Shown here in pieces: positions 34,114-42,012 of a stretch of 64,000 bases of DNA. The position numbers and the translations under genes are program-made. Position 1 is the first letter of the stretch. Every line of letters starts with the position of its first letter. Source of the DNA: Thalassobacillus devorans (GTDB taxonomy: Bacteria > Bacillota > Bacilli > Bacillales > Halobacillaceae); assembly GCF_011761345.1 (NCBI RefSeq), contig NZ_JAASRY010000001.1, positions 868,001 through 932,000 of the forward strand. Reading direction: 5' to 3'. The notes below the pieces were generated by a model. It made no database searches, had not been told where the DNA came from, and saw only the letters and a program-made list of their open reading frames with translations.

Positions 34114-35025
34114 ATGATCTATCTTGATGCCGTATGGCTCCTTAATTTTTTAGTTGATGGAATGATTCTGATTATTACACAGGCAGTCACAAAGTCCTAT
34201 GCTTCTATGAAACGAATGATGTTCGCTGCATTAATAGCCTCCTTTATTGTACCGTTAACTATTTTTTTCCCAAATTCCTGGCTGGTCTCTCCCCTGGGAA
34301 AATTCACCTATTCGATACTCATTGTTCTGGCAGCCTTTCCATATAAATCATTGCGCCTTTATATGCGTAATCTGACCACTTTTTACTTTGTGACATTTGC
34401 GATCGGGGGTACGATGTTTGCCAGTCATTTCTTTTTGAATATGAATGTGCAGATGGCGACTTCAGGTATTGTGACGTTTTCGACAGGATACGGGGATCCA
34501 ATTAGCTGGTTGTTTGTCATCATTGGCTTTCCGGCAGCATGGTGGTTTACAAAGCAAAGACTGGAACGGATTGCTGTCCTGAAATTGAAATATGAAGAAA
34601 TTTATGAAGTGGTGTTGGAATGGAACGGTAAAAAAACAGTATCAACGGGTTTAGTTGACAGCGGAAATCAGTTGGTTGATCCATTGACGAAAAAACTTGT
34701 CTTTCTTGGTGATGAGGAAGTATTTCAAGCTTTTGTCTCGGAAGAAGAATGGACGGCACTTAAAGAAGTGGAAGAAACTTTCGACATTAATGGAATTCCT
34801 GAATCCCTGCAGGATAGTGTTCACTTTGTCCCTTATCAAGGTGCTGGAGGAGAAAGGAAATTGATGCTTGCTATCCAATTAAGCAAGATCGAATTAGTCA
34901 GTGAAGGGAAAAACATATGCATGCATGCTCCGCTGCTCGGGATGCAATTCGGAAAAATGACCGATGATGACAGCTATCATGTACTTCTTCATCCGGAGAT
35001 GATGCAAAAAGGAAAAGTAGCTTAA
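34114..35025 (+). CDS. spoIIGA: Pro-sigma-E processing peptidase SpoIIGA
   Basis: Membrane aspartic protease that cleaves pro-sigma-E in the mother cell after a signal from SpoIIR. The 303 residues start at the ATG at 34114 ([15 protein letters not shown]) after AAAGGAGAAAGAGG. Five transmembrane helices fill residues about 1-155, and the cytoplasmic protease domain follows. The catalytic Asp is D182 in GLVDSGNQL, matching Asp183 of B. subtilis. Directly upstream of its substrate gene. Confidence 0.95.
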   Translation: MIYLDAVWLLNFLVDGMILIITQAVTKSYASMKRMMFAALIASFIVPLTIFFPNSWLVSPLGKFTYSILIVLAAFPYKSLRLYMRNLTTFYFVTFAIGGTMFASHFFLNMNVQMATSGIVTFSTGYGDPISWLFVIIGFPAAWWFTKQRLERIAVLKLKYEEIYEVVLEWNGKKTVSTGLVDSGNQLVDPLTKKLVFLGDEEVFQAFVSEEEWTALKEVEETFDINGIPESLQDSVHFVPYQGAGGERKLMLAIQLSKIELVSEGKNICMHAPLLGMQFGKMTDDDSYHVLLHPEMMQKGKVA

Positions 35026-35041
35026 AGGAAGGAGTAATGTT

Positions 35042-35761
35042 ATGAGCAAATGGAAGTTGAAATTACGCCTCTGGTATTATCGTATTTTATTAAAATTAGG
35101 ATTTAAGACCAATGAAATATACTACATAGGAGGAAGCGAAGCGCTTCCTCCTCCATTATCCAGAGAAGAAGAGGCAGAGCTCCTGAAACGGCTGCCTAAA
35201 GGGGATAAGGCTGCCAGAGCAATGCTGATTGAACGGAATCTTCGACTGGTCGTTTATATTGCCCGGAAGTTTGAAAATACAGGGTTAAACATTGAGGATT
35301 TGATTAGTATTGGTACGATTGGCCTCATCAAAGCGGTGAATACGTTCAATCCCGAAAAGAAAATCAAACTTGCCACTTATGCCTCCCGATGTATCGAAAA
35401 TGAAATTTTGATGCATTTAAGAAAGAGTAATAAGTTGAAATCTGAGGTTTCTTTTGATGAACCCTTGAATGTAGATTGGGATGGAAACGAACTACTGTTG
35501 TCCGATATTCTTGGAACGGAGGAAGACATCATTACGAAAGACCTTGAAGACAAGGTTGACAAACGGCTATTAAAGAAAGCGCTGGAACAGCTGAACGACC
35601 GTGAAAAGCAGATCATGGAACTGCGTTTCGGGTTAGTCGATAAAGAAGAGAAGACACAGAAAGATGTGGCAGATATGCTTGGTATTTCACAATCCTATAT
35701 TTCCAGGCTTGAGAAAAAAATTATTAAAAGATTGAAACGTGAATTCAACAAGATGGTATAG
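35042..35761 (+). CDS. sigE: RNA polymerase sigma-E factor precursor
   Basis: Early mother-cell sporulation sigma factor, 239 residues. The basic amphipathic pro-sequence [18 protein letters not shown] and the processing region [17 protein letters not shown] are intact. Region 2 ([34 protein letters not shown]) and the region 4 helix-turn-helix ([20 protein letters not shown]) are complete. No intervening element (such as skin in sigK) is present. AAAGGAAGGAG precedes the ATG. Cotranscribed with spoIIGA. Confidence 0.97.
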   Translation: MSKWKLKLRLWYYRILLKLGFKTNEIYYIGGSEALPPPLSREEEAELLKRLPKGDKAARAMLIERNLRLVVYIARKFENTGLNIEDLISIGTIGLIKAVNTFNPEKKIKLATYASRCIENEILMHLRKSNKLKSEVSFDEPLNVDWDGNELLLSDILGTEEDIITKDLEDKVDKRLLKKALEQLNDREKQIMELRFGLVDKEEKTQKDVADMLGISQSYISRLEKKIIKRLKREFNKMV

Positions 35762-35784
35762 CACTTTCAAGGACTTTTCCGAAC

Positions 35785-35823
35785 GTATATTCTTATATAA
35801 GCGAATTTAGCTAATGCATATTA
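35785..35823 (+). promoter_or_regulatory. Candidate forespore (sigma-F/G) promoter of sigG
   Basis: CATATTA (35817-35823) matches the sigma-G -10 CATnnTA. A TATA-type -35 lies at about 35795-35799, and GTATA at 35785 is too far away. The spacing of 17 is slightly long for this class. B. subtilis sigG is transcribed by sigma-F and sigma-G, which supports the reading. Confidence 0.4.
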
Positions 35824-35879
35824 TTCCCAGCCCGGGGAGATACTGAATTTTGAATAGCTTCCTGGGAGGGTTTAATACC

Positions 35880-36659
35880 GTGACTAGACATAAAGTTGAA
35901 ATATGTGGTGTAGATACATCTAAGCTTCCAGTACTTAAAAACGATGAAATGCGTGTATTATTTAAACGAATGCAAAGCGGAGACCAATCTGCCAGGGAGG
36001 AGCTAGTCAATGGCAACCTGCGTCTTGTGCTGAGTGTCATCCAACGCTTCAATAACCGCGGTGAATATGTCGATGATTTGTTCCAGGTTGGATGTATTGG
36101 TCTAATGAAATCGATTGATAACTTTGATTTAAGTCATAACGTGAAATTCTCTACTTACGCTGTTCCGATGATTATTGGAGAAATACGAAGGTATTTACGG
36201 GACAACAACCCGATCCGTGTTTCTCGCTCGCTTCGTGATACTGCGTATAAAGCGTTACAGATGCGGGAAAAACTGATCAGTGAACGGTCAAAGGATCCGG
36301 CGCCGGCTGAAATAGCTAAGGAAATGGGAGTTCCACACGAAGATGTTGTGTTTGCTATGGATGCCATCCAGGACCCGGTTTCGTTATTTGAACCAATCTA
36401 TAATGATGGCGGAGATCCGATTTTTGTGATGGATCAGTTGAAGGATGAAAAGCATAAAGATTCGGTCTGGCTGGATGAACTCTCGCTAAGAGAAGGCATG
36501 AAACGGTTGAATGAGCGGGAAAAAATGATTTTGACGAAGCGTTTCTTCCAGGGAAAAACCCAGATGGAAGTAGCAGAAGAAATCGGCATCTCCCAAGCTC
36601 AGGTTTCTCGTCTTGAAAAAGCAGCTATCAAAGAAATGAACACGACGATGTTCGAATAA
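35880..36659 (+). CDS. sigG: RNA polymerase sigma-G factor
   Basis: Late forespore sigma factor, 259 residues, against 260 in B. subtilis. The start is GTG at 35880, 7-8 bases after GGGAGGG, giving the diagnostic N-terminus MTRHKVEICGVDTSKLPVL. Region 2 (VLSVIQRFNNRGEYVDDLFQVGCIGLMKSIDNF) and region 4 (EVAEEIGISQAQVSRLEKAA) are intact. It is separated from sigE by 118 bp with its own promoter, and ends in a strong terminator. Confidence 0.97.
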   Translation: MTRHKVEICGVDTSKLPVLKNDEMRVLFKRMQSGDQSAREELVNGNLRLVLSVIQRFNNRGEYVDDLFQVGCIGLMKSIDNFDLSHNVKFSTYAVPMIIGEIRRYLRDNNPIRVSRSLRDTAYKALQMREKLISERSKDPAPAEIAKEMGVPHEDVVFAMDAIQDPVSLFEPIYNDGGDPIFVMDQLKDEKHKDSVWLDELSLREGMKRLNEREKMILTKRFFQGKTQMEVAEEIGISQAQVSRLEKAAIKEMNTTMFE

Positions 36660-36696
36660 TGCCAGGTTAAAAAGAAAATAAGTTCCAACATCTTTT

Positions 36697-36736
36697 AGTT
36701 CAGTTTTGGTGTACGCCAAAACTGAACTTTTTTTGT
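36697..36736 (+). terminator. Terminator of sigG
   Basis: The perfect 13 bp stem AGTTCAGTTTTGG (36697-36709) / CCAAAACTGAACT (36716-36728) is followed by T. The remaining 230 bp up to ylmC contain a small inverted repeat TCGCCA / TGGCGA (about 36829-36849) and AT-rich promoter-like DNA, with no gene. Confidence 0.92.
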
Positions 36737-36968
36737 GTAATCAAACTGCTGTGTGTAATGGAAACCACTGATACGTGTGCCCACAAAAGACCACCAGATA
36801 AAAATCAGCAGTACCTTTACTTAGTTTGTCGCCAACTACTTATGGCGAAAGTCTTGGTATTTTCTTATACCTTCATACTGAAACAAAATTAAACTTTCCT
36901 AAAGTATAAAAAACTATCCATGTAATCAGCGTTTCTTACATAGTATGTAACAAGGAAGGTGATAGGAT

Positions 36969-37235
36969 ATGATGATTTCAGAATTACAATTGAAGGATAT
37001 CATCGCTCTCGAAACGGGAGAAAGGCTCGGTCAAATCGCTGATTTAGATATAGATGTGAACACTGGCAAAGTTATTGCAATTATAATTACGCTAAAAGGG
37101 AAAATGATGGGGCTATTCGGAAAAGATGAAGAGGCGGTGATTCCCTGGGATCAGATTATTAACATTGGCACAGATGTGATTCTGGTAAAAAAACCTTTTG
37201 CACTTCCACCTCAATCGACAAATGAGATAGAATAA
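36969..37235 (+). CDS. ylmC: YlmC/YmxH family sporulation protein (PRC-barrel)
   Basis: PRC-barrel protein of 88 residues. ISELQLKDIIALETGERLGQIADLDID is the typical N-terminal strand pattern and VIPWDQIINIGTDVILVK the C-terminal half. ATG 36969 follows GGAAGGTGAT by 5 bases; the next codon is also ATG and cannot be excluded. The family is linked to sporulation in annotation, but its mechanism is unknown. It leads the ylm genes; ylmA, present in B. subtilis, is absent here. Confidence 0.85.
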   Translation: MMISELQLKDIIALETGERLGQIADLDIDVNTGKVIAIIITLKGKMMGLFGKDEEAVIPWDQIINIGTDVILVKKPFALPPQSTNEIE

Positions 37236-37298
37236 TGGAATTATAACAAGAAATGTGACTGGTAATGTGGTAAAATATAGGGCAACTGAGGTGGTAAT

Positions 37299-38123
37299 AT
37301 GACAGAACCGTTTTCGCATAAAGAGGATAGGGTATTCGTAATAGAAGACTGGATGCAGGCTCACCCTAAGTTGCAGGCTGGTTTTACGAGCAGGAAAGGC
37401 GGCGTCAGCGCGCCGCCGTATGCCAGTTTCAATCATGGACTGCATGTTAACGATAAGGAAGAAGACGTCATCGCCAATCGCGGGCTTCTTGCTTCTTCCA
37501 CGGCTATACCGTTAAACAACTGGGTGATTGGTGAACAAGTCCATGGTACAGAAGTCGCTGTTGTCAAGCGAACAGATGGCGGAAAAGGAGCATGGGAACA
37601 AGGGACTTCTGTTAAAGGTTGTGATGGCCTGATAACTAATATCTCTGGTTTATTATTGGCAGCCTTTTTTGCTGATTGTGTGCCGTTATATTTCCATGCC
37701 CCTGCTGCAGGATGGGTTGGAATCGCCCATGCTGGCTGGAAAGGGACAGTAAACGGAATGGCTTCTTCGATGGTGGCAGCTCTCATCAATGAAGGAGCAT
37801 CGAGAGAAGATATTCAAGTGACCATCGGTCCTTCTATCAGTAAGAAACATTACGAAGTGGATCAAAGAGTAATCGACAACATTGAAGAACAGTATATAAA
37901 ATTAGTCACAGAACCGCTTAATGATGGAAAATTCCTGTTAGATTTGAGAGAATTGAATCGACTGGTGCTAGTTGGAGCCGGCATCAAGAAACAGAACATC
38001 CGAATAACCGAGCATTGTACATACGAACAAGAAGACGTATTTTTTTCCCATCGCCGTGATAACGGGAAAACAGGCCGAATGCTTGGATTCATAGGCTTTA
38101 CTGATGGAAAAGGAGACGTGTAG
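37299..38123 (+). CDS. ylmD: YlmD, purine nucleoside phosphorylase (YfiH/laccase-like family)
   Basis: YfiH/DUF152 family protein of 274 residues. The zinc and active-site residues are visible in FADCVPLYFH (Cys) and GIAHAGWKGTVNGMAS (His), with a further His in ITEHCTYE. Family members act on adenosine and inosine, although many are annotated as laccases. GAGGTGGTAAT precedes the ATG. It is followed after one base by ylmE, a conserved pair near ftsZ in many Gram-positives. Confidence 0.9.
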   Translation: MTEPFSHKEDRVFVIEDWMQAHPKLQAGFTSRKGGVSAPPYASFNHGLHVNDKEEDVIANRGLLASSTAIPLNNWVIGEQVHGTEVAVVKRTDGGKGAWEQGTSVKGCDGLITNISGLLLAAFFADCVPLYFHAPAAGWVGIAHAGWKGTVNGMASSMVAALINEGASREDIQVTIGPSISKKHYEVDQRVIDNIEEQYIKLVTEPLNDGKFLLDLRELNRLVLVGAGIKKQNIRITEHCTYEQEDVFFSHRRDNGKTGRMLGFIGFTDGKGDV

Positions 38124-38124
38124 C

Positions 38125-38793
38125 ATGAGTGTGGAATCAAAATGGCAGGAAATTCAAACAAACATCGCAGAAGCTTGCAATAGTTGTGGCAGAGATCTAA
38201 AAGAAATTACCGTCGTTGCTGTAACCAAATATGTAACGGTTGAAAGAGCCAGAGAAGCTTTGGCAGCCGGAATCATAGACCTTGGTGAAAACAGGATGAC
38301 AGGTTTTTTGGAAAAGTATGAAGCAATAGGTGATGATGCCAGGTGGCATTTCATTGGTTCGTTGCAATCACGGAAAGTAAAAGAAATCATTCGCGAGGTG
38401 GATTACATTCATTCGTTAGACCGGAAATCATTGGCGAAGGAAATCAACAAACGTGCCGAAAGCCCGGTTTCCTGTTATGTGCAAGTGAATGTAAGCGGCG
38501 AAGAATCTAAACATGGACTAGCCCTGGATGAGGTAGAAGAATTCATCGAATGGCTGAAAGACTACCCGAATGTCCATGTAGTCGGGTTGATGACAATGGC
38601 ACCACATGTAGATGATGAAGAAATGCTCCGAGGTACCTTTCGTAAGCTTCGGGCTATGCGCGACCGAATCAGGGATAAGCACTATCCGCACGCACCTTGC
38701 AAGGAGCTATCGATGGGGATGAGTAATGATTATAAGCTGGCGATTGAAGAAGGTGCCACCTGCATCCGGCTTGGCTCCAGCCTGGTAGGCTGA
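38125..38793 (+). CDS. ylmE: PLP homeostasis protein YlmE (YggS/PLPBP family)
   Basis: Fold-type III pyridoxal phosphate-binding protein without known enzyme activity, thought to buffer PLP. The 222 residues start at the ATG at 38125 after AAAGGAGACG. The PLP lysine lies in VVAVTKYVTVE (about Lys37), with further family blocks LGENRM, WHFIGSLQSRK and LSMGMSNDYKLAIEEGATCIRLGSS. Located between ylmD and sepF as in B. subtilis. Confidence 0.93.
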   Translation: MSVESKWQEIQTNIAEACNSCGRDLKEITVVAVTKYVTVERAREALAAGIIDLGENRMTGFLEKYEAIGDDARWHFIGSLQSRKVKEIIREVDYIHSLDRKSLAKEINKRAESPVSCYVQVNVSGEESKHGLALDEVEEFIEWLKDYPNVHVVGLMTMAPHVDDEEMLRGTFRKLRAMRDRIRDKHYPHAPCKELSMGMSNDYKLAIEEGATCIRLGSSLVG

Positions 38794-38820
38794 TATCAAA
38801 ATTATTGAGGTGATGGAGAG

Positions 38821-39267
38821 ATGAGTATGAAAAATAAATTCAAATCATTTTTTACCTTAGACGATGAATATGAATATATGGAAGAAGAAGTGGAAGAATC
38901 GAACAAAGGTCAGCAAGTAAGTCAACCGCAGAATTATCCAGAACAAAAAGCAAAAAATGTTGTCAGTTTAAAAAGTGCCCAGTCCTCTTCCCGAATGATG
39001 CTATGCGAGCCGCGCAACTACAATGAGGCTCAGGATATTGCCGATCACCTCGTGAACCGTCGTGCCGTAGTCATCAATTTACAACGGGTCGACCATCATC
39101 AGGCGAAACGGATTGTGGATTTTTTAAGCGGGACCGTATATGCTATTGGAGGGGACATTCAGAAGCTTGGAATGCAAACGTTCCTGTGTACCCCTGATAA
39201 TGTGGAAATTTCCGGGTCAATTTCGGAAATATTGGCACAGGAAGATGATTTAGACAAAAGGTGGTAA
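38821..39267 (+). CDS. sepF: Cell division protein SepF
   Basis: FtsZ-bundling membrane anchor of 148 residues. The N-terminal amphipathic helix [13 protein letters not shown] binds membrane, an acidic Gln-rich linker follows (about 15-60), and the C-terminal DUF552 domain (about 62-145) contains [20 protein letters not shown] and [24 protein letters not shown] 38821 follows GAGGTGATGGAG. It is part of the ylmD-ylmE-sepF-ylmG run downstream of ftsZ. Confidence 0.95.
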   Translation: MSMKNKFKSFFTLDDEYEYMEEEVEESNKGQQVSQPQNYPEQKAKNVVSLKSAQSSSRMMLCEPRNYNEAQDIADHLVNRRAVVINLQRVDHHQAKRIVDFLSGTVYAIGGDIQKLGMQTFLCTPDNVEISGSISEILAQEDDLDKRW

Positions 39268-39271
39268 GGAA

Positions 39272-39535
39272 ATGCAGCAACTATTCGTTTTATTGACTAA
39301 CGCAATACAAATTTACAGCTGGGCATTAATCATTTATATTTTTATGTCATGGTTTCCTGGAGCGAGAGAATCGAAATTCGGCCAGTTCCTGGCGAAAATA
39401 TGTGAGCCGTTTTTAGAGCCGTTTCGTCGTATTATCCCGCCGCTTGGTATGATTGACATTTCGCCGATTGTTGCCATCCTGGTACTTAATTTTGCAAATA
39501 TGGGATTGCGGGAACTATATATTATGCTTATGTAA
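39272..39535 (+). CDS. ylmG: YggT family membrane protein YlmG
   Basis: Membrane protein of 87 residues with two transmembrane helices (about 7-27 and 66-84) and the family core [31 protein letters not shown]. The homologues are linked genetically to division and, in plastids, to nucleoid distribution; the molecular function is unknown. ATG 39272 lies 5 bases after the sepF stop, with AAAGGTGGTAAGG as ribosome binding site. In B. subtilis ylmH follows at once; here a repeat block of about 680 bp intervenes. Confidence 0.9.
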   Translation: MQQLFVLLTNAIQIYSWALIIYIFMSWFPGARESKFGQFLAKICEPFLEPFRRIIPPLGMIDISPIVAILVLNFANMGLRELYIMLM

Positions 39536-39624
39536 AACTTACATCGACCAACAAAGCTGCCACCGGCGGCTTTTCTTTTGCTATTTACATAGTGGTTAAT
39601 AGTTTTTACTGGACTCCCTAAATC

Positions 39625-39840
39625 AAGTAAAGCTCCCATTAACTGAAGGCTCAGTTTCAAGATTGTTGGGGCCGTTACCATGAGAGAAAAGGGATGGGCT
39701 GGGAAACGACTCGCTTTCCTGCGGGGGACCTGGCAAGCTTCCTCGGGCTAAAGCCCTGCGGGATCTCGCCTAGCCCCTTCTCCCGCGGGAGTCTCCCCGC
39801 TTCCATGCCCATCCAACCATTTTTGTGATAAACGGACCCT
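39625..39840. repeat. Fold-back dispersed repeat, type Z, copy 2
   Basis: The leading module AAAGCTCCCATTAACTGAAGG / CTCAGTTTCAAGATTG (39630-39665) is followed by GGGATGGGCTGGGAAACGA, ACTCGCTTTCCTGCGGG and, at the far end, CCCGCGGGAGTCTCCCCGC and GCCCATCCAACCAT. The ends are imperfect inverted copies of each other. Same body as 9.3-9.47 kb. Confidence 0.78.
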
Positions 39841-39939
39841 TCATAAGAGAAAGATTGTACAGCTCAAACCTTCATCTAAATGCATTTACAAAGGATGTAC
39901 AAGCAAAAACATCTTCTTTTTATAATGGTAGGTGAGGTC

Positions 39940-40155
39940 CTAAAAGTTTGATTTCGAGAACTTTTTATGGCAAGGGGGAGTGGGGGAACGACGAGACTCC
40001 TGTGGGATACGCGGGTTAGATGAGACCCCGCAGAGCGTCAGCTCGAGGAGGCTCATCACTCGCCCACGGAAAGCGAGTTGTTCCCCAACGACCCTCCCCT
40101 CACACGATATCTCGAAATCAAGTCTTCGACTTTCCGGCCCTTTTGTTGAATAAGT
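39940..40155. repeat. Fold-back dispersed repeat, type Y, copy 2
   Basis: It begins TTTGATTTCGAGAAC ... TATGGCAAGGGG and ends CGATATCTCGAAATCAAG TCTTCGACTTTCCGGCCC. The body GTGGGGGAACGACGAGACTCC ... GGAAAGCGAGTTGTTCCCC folds back on itself. With the Z copy at 39625 it forms a double block separating ylmG from ylmH. A 74-codon open frame through it has no ribosome binding site. Confidence 0.8.
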
Positions 40156-40218
40156 TTTTAAGAGAGCTTAGTTTAATCATGCAGTCTGGTTTTATAATTT
40201 TAGAGTGGAGAGATAGAA

Positions 40219-40992
40219 ATGGAGATTTATCAGCATTTTCGTAAAGAAGAACAGCCATTTATCGATCAAGTAATATCCTGGCAAGAGGAAGTCGGCCGCA
40301 ATTTTCAAAGTAAGCTGACCGATTTTCTCGATCCAAGGGAGCAGTTCATTTTCGAGAGCCTGCTTGGTAATCACCCGGACTTCACCTGGAAGCTCTTTGG
40401 TGGAAATGAGGAGGCGGAACGCGAGCGTGCTATTCTTGCCCCTTATTATGAAGAGATCGAACCGGAGCACTTTGATCTAACGTTGCTTGAGGCATCCTAT
40501 CCAGAGAAATTCGTTACGCTCTCCCATCCGGACGTCCTTGGTGCGTTTATGAGTTTAGGAATCAAGCGGAAAAAACTGGGGGATCTAGTGGTGAAAGACG
40601 GGGTTGTTCAAATCATCGTAGCAAGTGAAATTGCTGATTATGTACGAATGAATCTGGAGGGGATCAAGAAAGCATCCGTGCAGTTTCAGGAAGCACCTTT
40701 TGACCGTATGCTCTCCAGCGATGAAGAATGGGAGCAGGTGGACACTACAGTCTCCTCCCTTCGTCTGGATACGGTTGTTAAAGAAATCTACCGGATGTCC
40801 CGCCAAAAAGCTGCATTATTCATAGATAAAAGCCAGGTAAAAGTGAATTTTCGTATTGTTGAAGATCCATCATTCAAGCTGGAAGCAGGGGACATGATCT
40901 CGATACGTGGAAAAGGGCGCAGCAAATTGGAAGACGTCTTAGGCACAACCAAAAAAGATAAATACAAAGTCGTCATCTCCCGGCTAAAATAA
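40219..40992 (+). CDS. ylmH: YlmH, S4-domain RNA-binding protein
   Basis: Protein of 257 residues with an N-terminal YlmH-specific domain and a C-terminal S4 RNA-binding domain (about 180-240, RLDTVVKEIYRMSRQKAALFIDKSQVKVN). In B. subtilis YlmH acts on obstructed 50S-peptidyl-tRNA complexes in a rescue pathway parallel to RqcH (family knowledge), and rqcH is also present in this window. AGTGGAGAGATAG precedes the ATG. Separation from ylmG by repeats means it needs its own promoter. Confidence 0.9.
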   Translation: MEIYQHFRKEEQPFIDQVISWQEEVGRNFQSKLTDFLDPREQFIFESLLGNHPDFTWKLFGGNEEAERERAILAPYYEEIEPEHFDLTLLEASYPEKFVTLSHPDVLGAFMSLGIKRKKLGDLVVKDGVVQIIVASEIADYVRMNLEGIKKASVQFQEAPFDRMLSSDEEWEQVDTTVSSLRLDTVVKEIYRMSRQKAALFIDKSQVKVNFRIVEDPSFKLEAGDMISIRGKGRSKLEDVLGTTKKDKYKVVISRLK

Positions 40993-41080
40993 ACCACCGG
41001 ACAAGCAGGAATCTGAAAAGTTTTGTCGAAATGGGAATATAACTCGAAAAAATGTCCGATACTTTGAGGAGGTGGCTGGT

Positions 41081-41590
41081 GTGCCATTAACACCATTGGA
41101 TATCCATAATAAAGAATTCACACGCGGTTTCAGGGGTTATGATGAAGACGAAGTCAATGAGTTCCTCGAACAGGTCATCAAAGACTACGAATTGGTCATT
41201 CGTGATAAGAAAGCGCTTGAAGAGAAAATGGAGCAGCTGAATGAACGCCTGGGACATTTCACAAATATCGAAACAACCCTGAATAAATCCATCCTGGTAG
41301 CTCAGGAAACAGCTGAAGAAGTGAAAAACAATGCCAGTAAGGAATCGAAGCTGATTGTGAAGGAAGCAGAGAAGAACGCGGACCGGATCATCAATGAAGC
41401 CTTGCAAAAGTCTCACCGGATTGCCATTGAAGTAGAAGAACTTAAAAAGCAGGCCAAAGTCTTCCGTACACGTCTGCGGATGCTCGTTGAAGCCCAGCTG
41501 GATATGATTGATACGGATGATTGGGATCATGTGTTTGAAACAGAAATTGACGAAAAGGTCGATGGTAAAAAAGAGATGGTAGAAAAATAG
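41081..41590 (+). CDS. divIVA: Cell-pole and septum protein DivIVA
   Basis: Coiled-coil protein that senses negative membrane curvature and recruits MinJ/MinD and sporulation factors to poles. The 169 residues start at the GTG at 41081, since AGGAGGTGG is placed 5-6 bases upstream; this gives MPLTPLDIHNKEFTRGFRGYDEDEVNEFL, the diagnostic N-terminal lipid-binding domain. Coiled coil covers about 30-60 and 75-150. It ends shortly before the ileS promoter. Confidence 0.96.
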   Translation: MPLTPLDIHNKEFTRGFRGYDEDEVNEFLEQVIKDYELVIRDKKALEEKMEQLNERLGHFTNIETTLNKSILVAQETAEEVKNNASKESKLIVKEAEKNADRIINEALQKSHRIAIEVEELKKQAKVFRTRLRMLVEAQLDMIDTDDWDHVFETEIDEKVDGKKEMVEK

Positions 41591-41592
41591 CC

Positions 41593-41621
41593 TTGACGTA
41601 TGCAGTAATATTACATATAAT
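41593..41621 (+). promoter_or_regulatory. Sigma-A promoter of the ileS T-box
   Basis: TTGACG (41593-41598) and TATAAT (41616-41621) are separated by 17 bases, a near-consensus promoter directly after the divIVA stop. Confidence 0.85.
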
Positions 41622-41663
41622 TCATTAACATGAAATATTTCCTGCAGCAACTGAATATATAAC

Positions 41664-41918
41664 GATAAACGATGACAGGGAAAGTACACAAGCCCGCTTG
41701 CAGCTTAAGCGATCCAGGGATGGTGAAAGCCTGGAGCAGCGTCTTGAAGGAAGATCACCCTTGAGTTTTCCATTCGAAAAGCAATGAGTAGAGATGGACG
41801 CTTTATCCACGATACGGATCAACAGAGCGGAATCGGCATGTTTAAAAGCCGGTTCTACAAGGGTGGTACCGCGAGATCCTCTCGTCCCTTTTGGGATGTG
41901 AGGGTCTTTTTTATATTT
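41664..41918 (+). promoter_or_regulatory. T-box riboswitch leader of ileS
   Basis: The T-box sequence GGGTGGTACCGCG (41861-41873) is a perfect hallmark, and pairs with the 5' side of the terminator in the antiterminator form. The terminator stem AGATCCTC-tc-GTCCC (41874 on) with GGGAT-gt-GAGGGTCT ends in T at about 41916. The AGTA motif in stem I (41681-41684) is visible, and ATC at 41754-41756, in GGAAGATCACCC, is a plausible isoleucine specifier codon. Uncharged tRNA-Ile binding is predicted to prevent termination and so allow ileS expression. Confidence 0.93.
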
Positions 41919-42012
41919 TTAAATAGAAAGACTGAGGCTTTTCTCCATTAAGGCAGGGCGACAAGCAAAGTTTATCTAGCATACACACAGAAAGAGTAAG
42001 GAGGAAATGGAA

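Noticed and set aside
36852-36881. Sigma-E or sigma-K promoter upstream of ylmC
   Set aside because: CATACTGA resembles a -10, but no acceptable -35 is found at the right spacing.
40020-40244. 74-codon frame before ylmH
   Set aside because: It starts inside a repeat arm, has no ribosome binding site and runs into ylmH in another frame.
41087-41689. 200-codon minus-strand frame opposite divIVA
   Set aside because: Antisense to a certain gene, of odd Phe/Leu-rich composition and no ribosome binding site; an artefact of reading a coiled-coil gene backwards.
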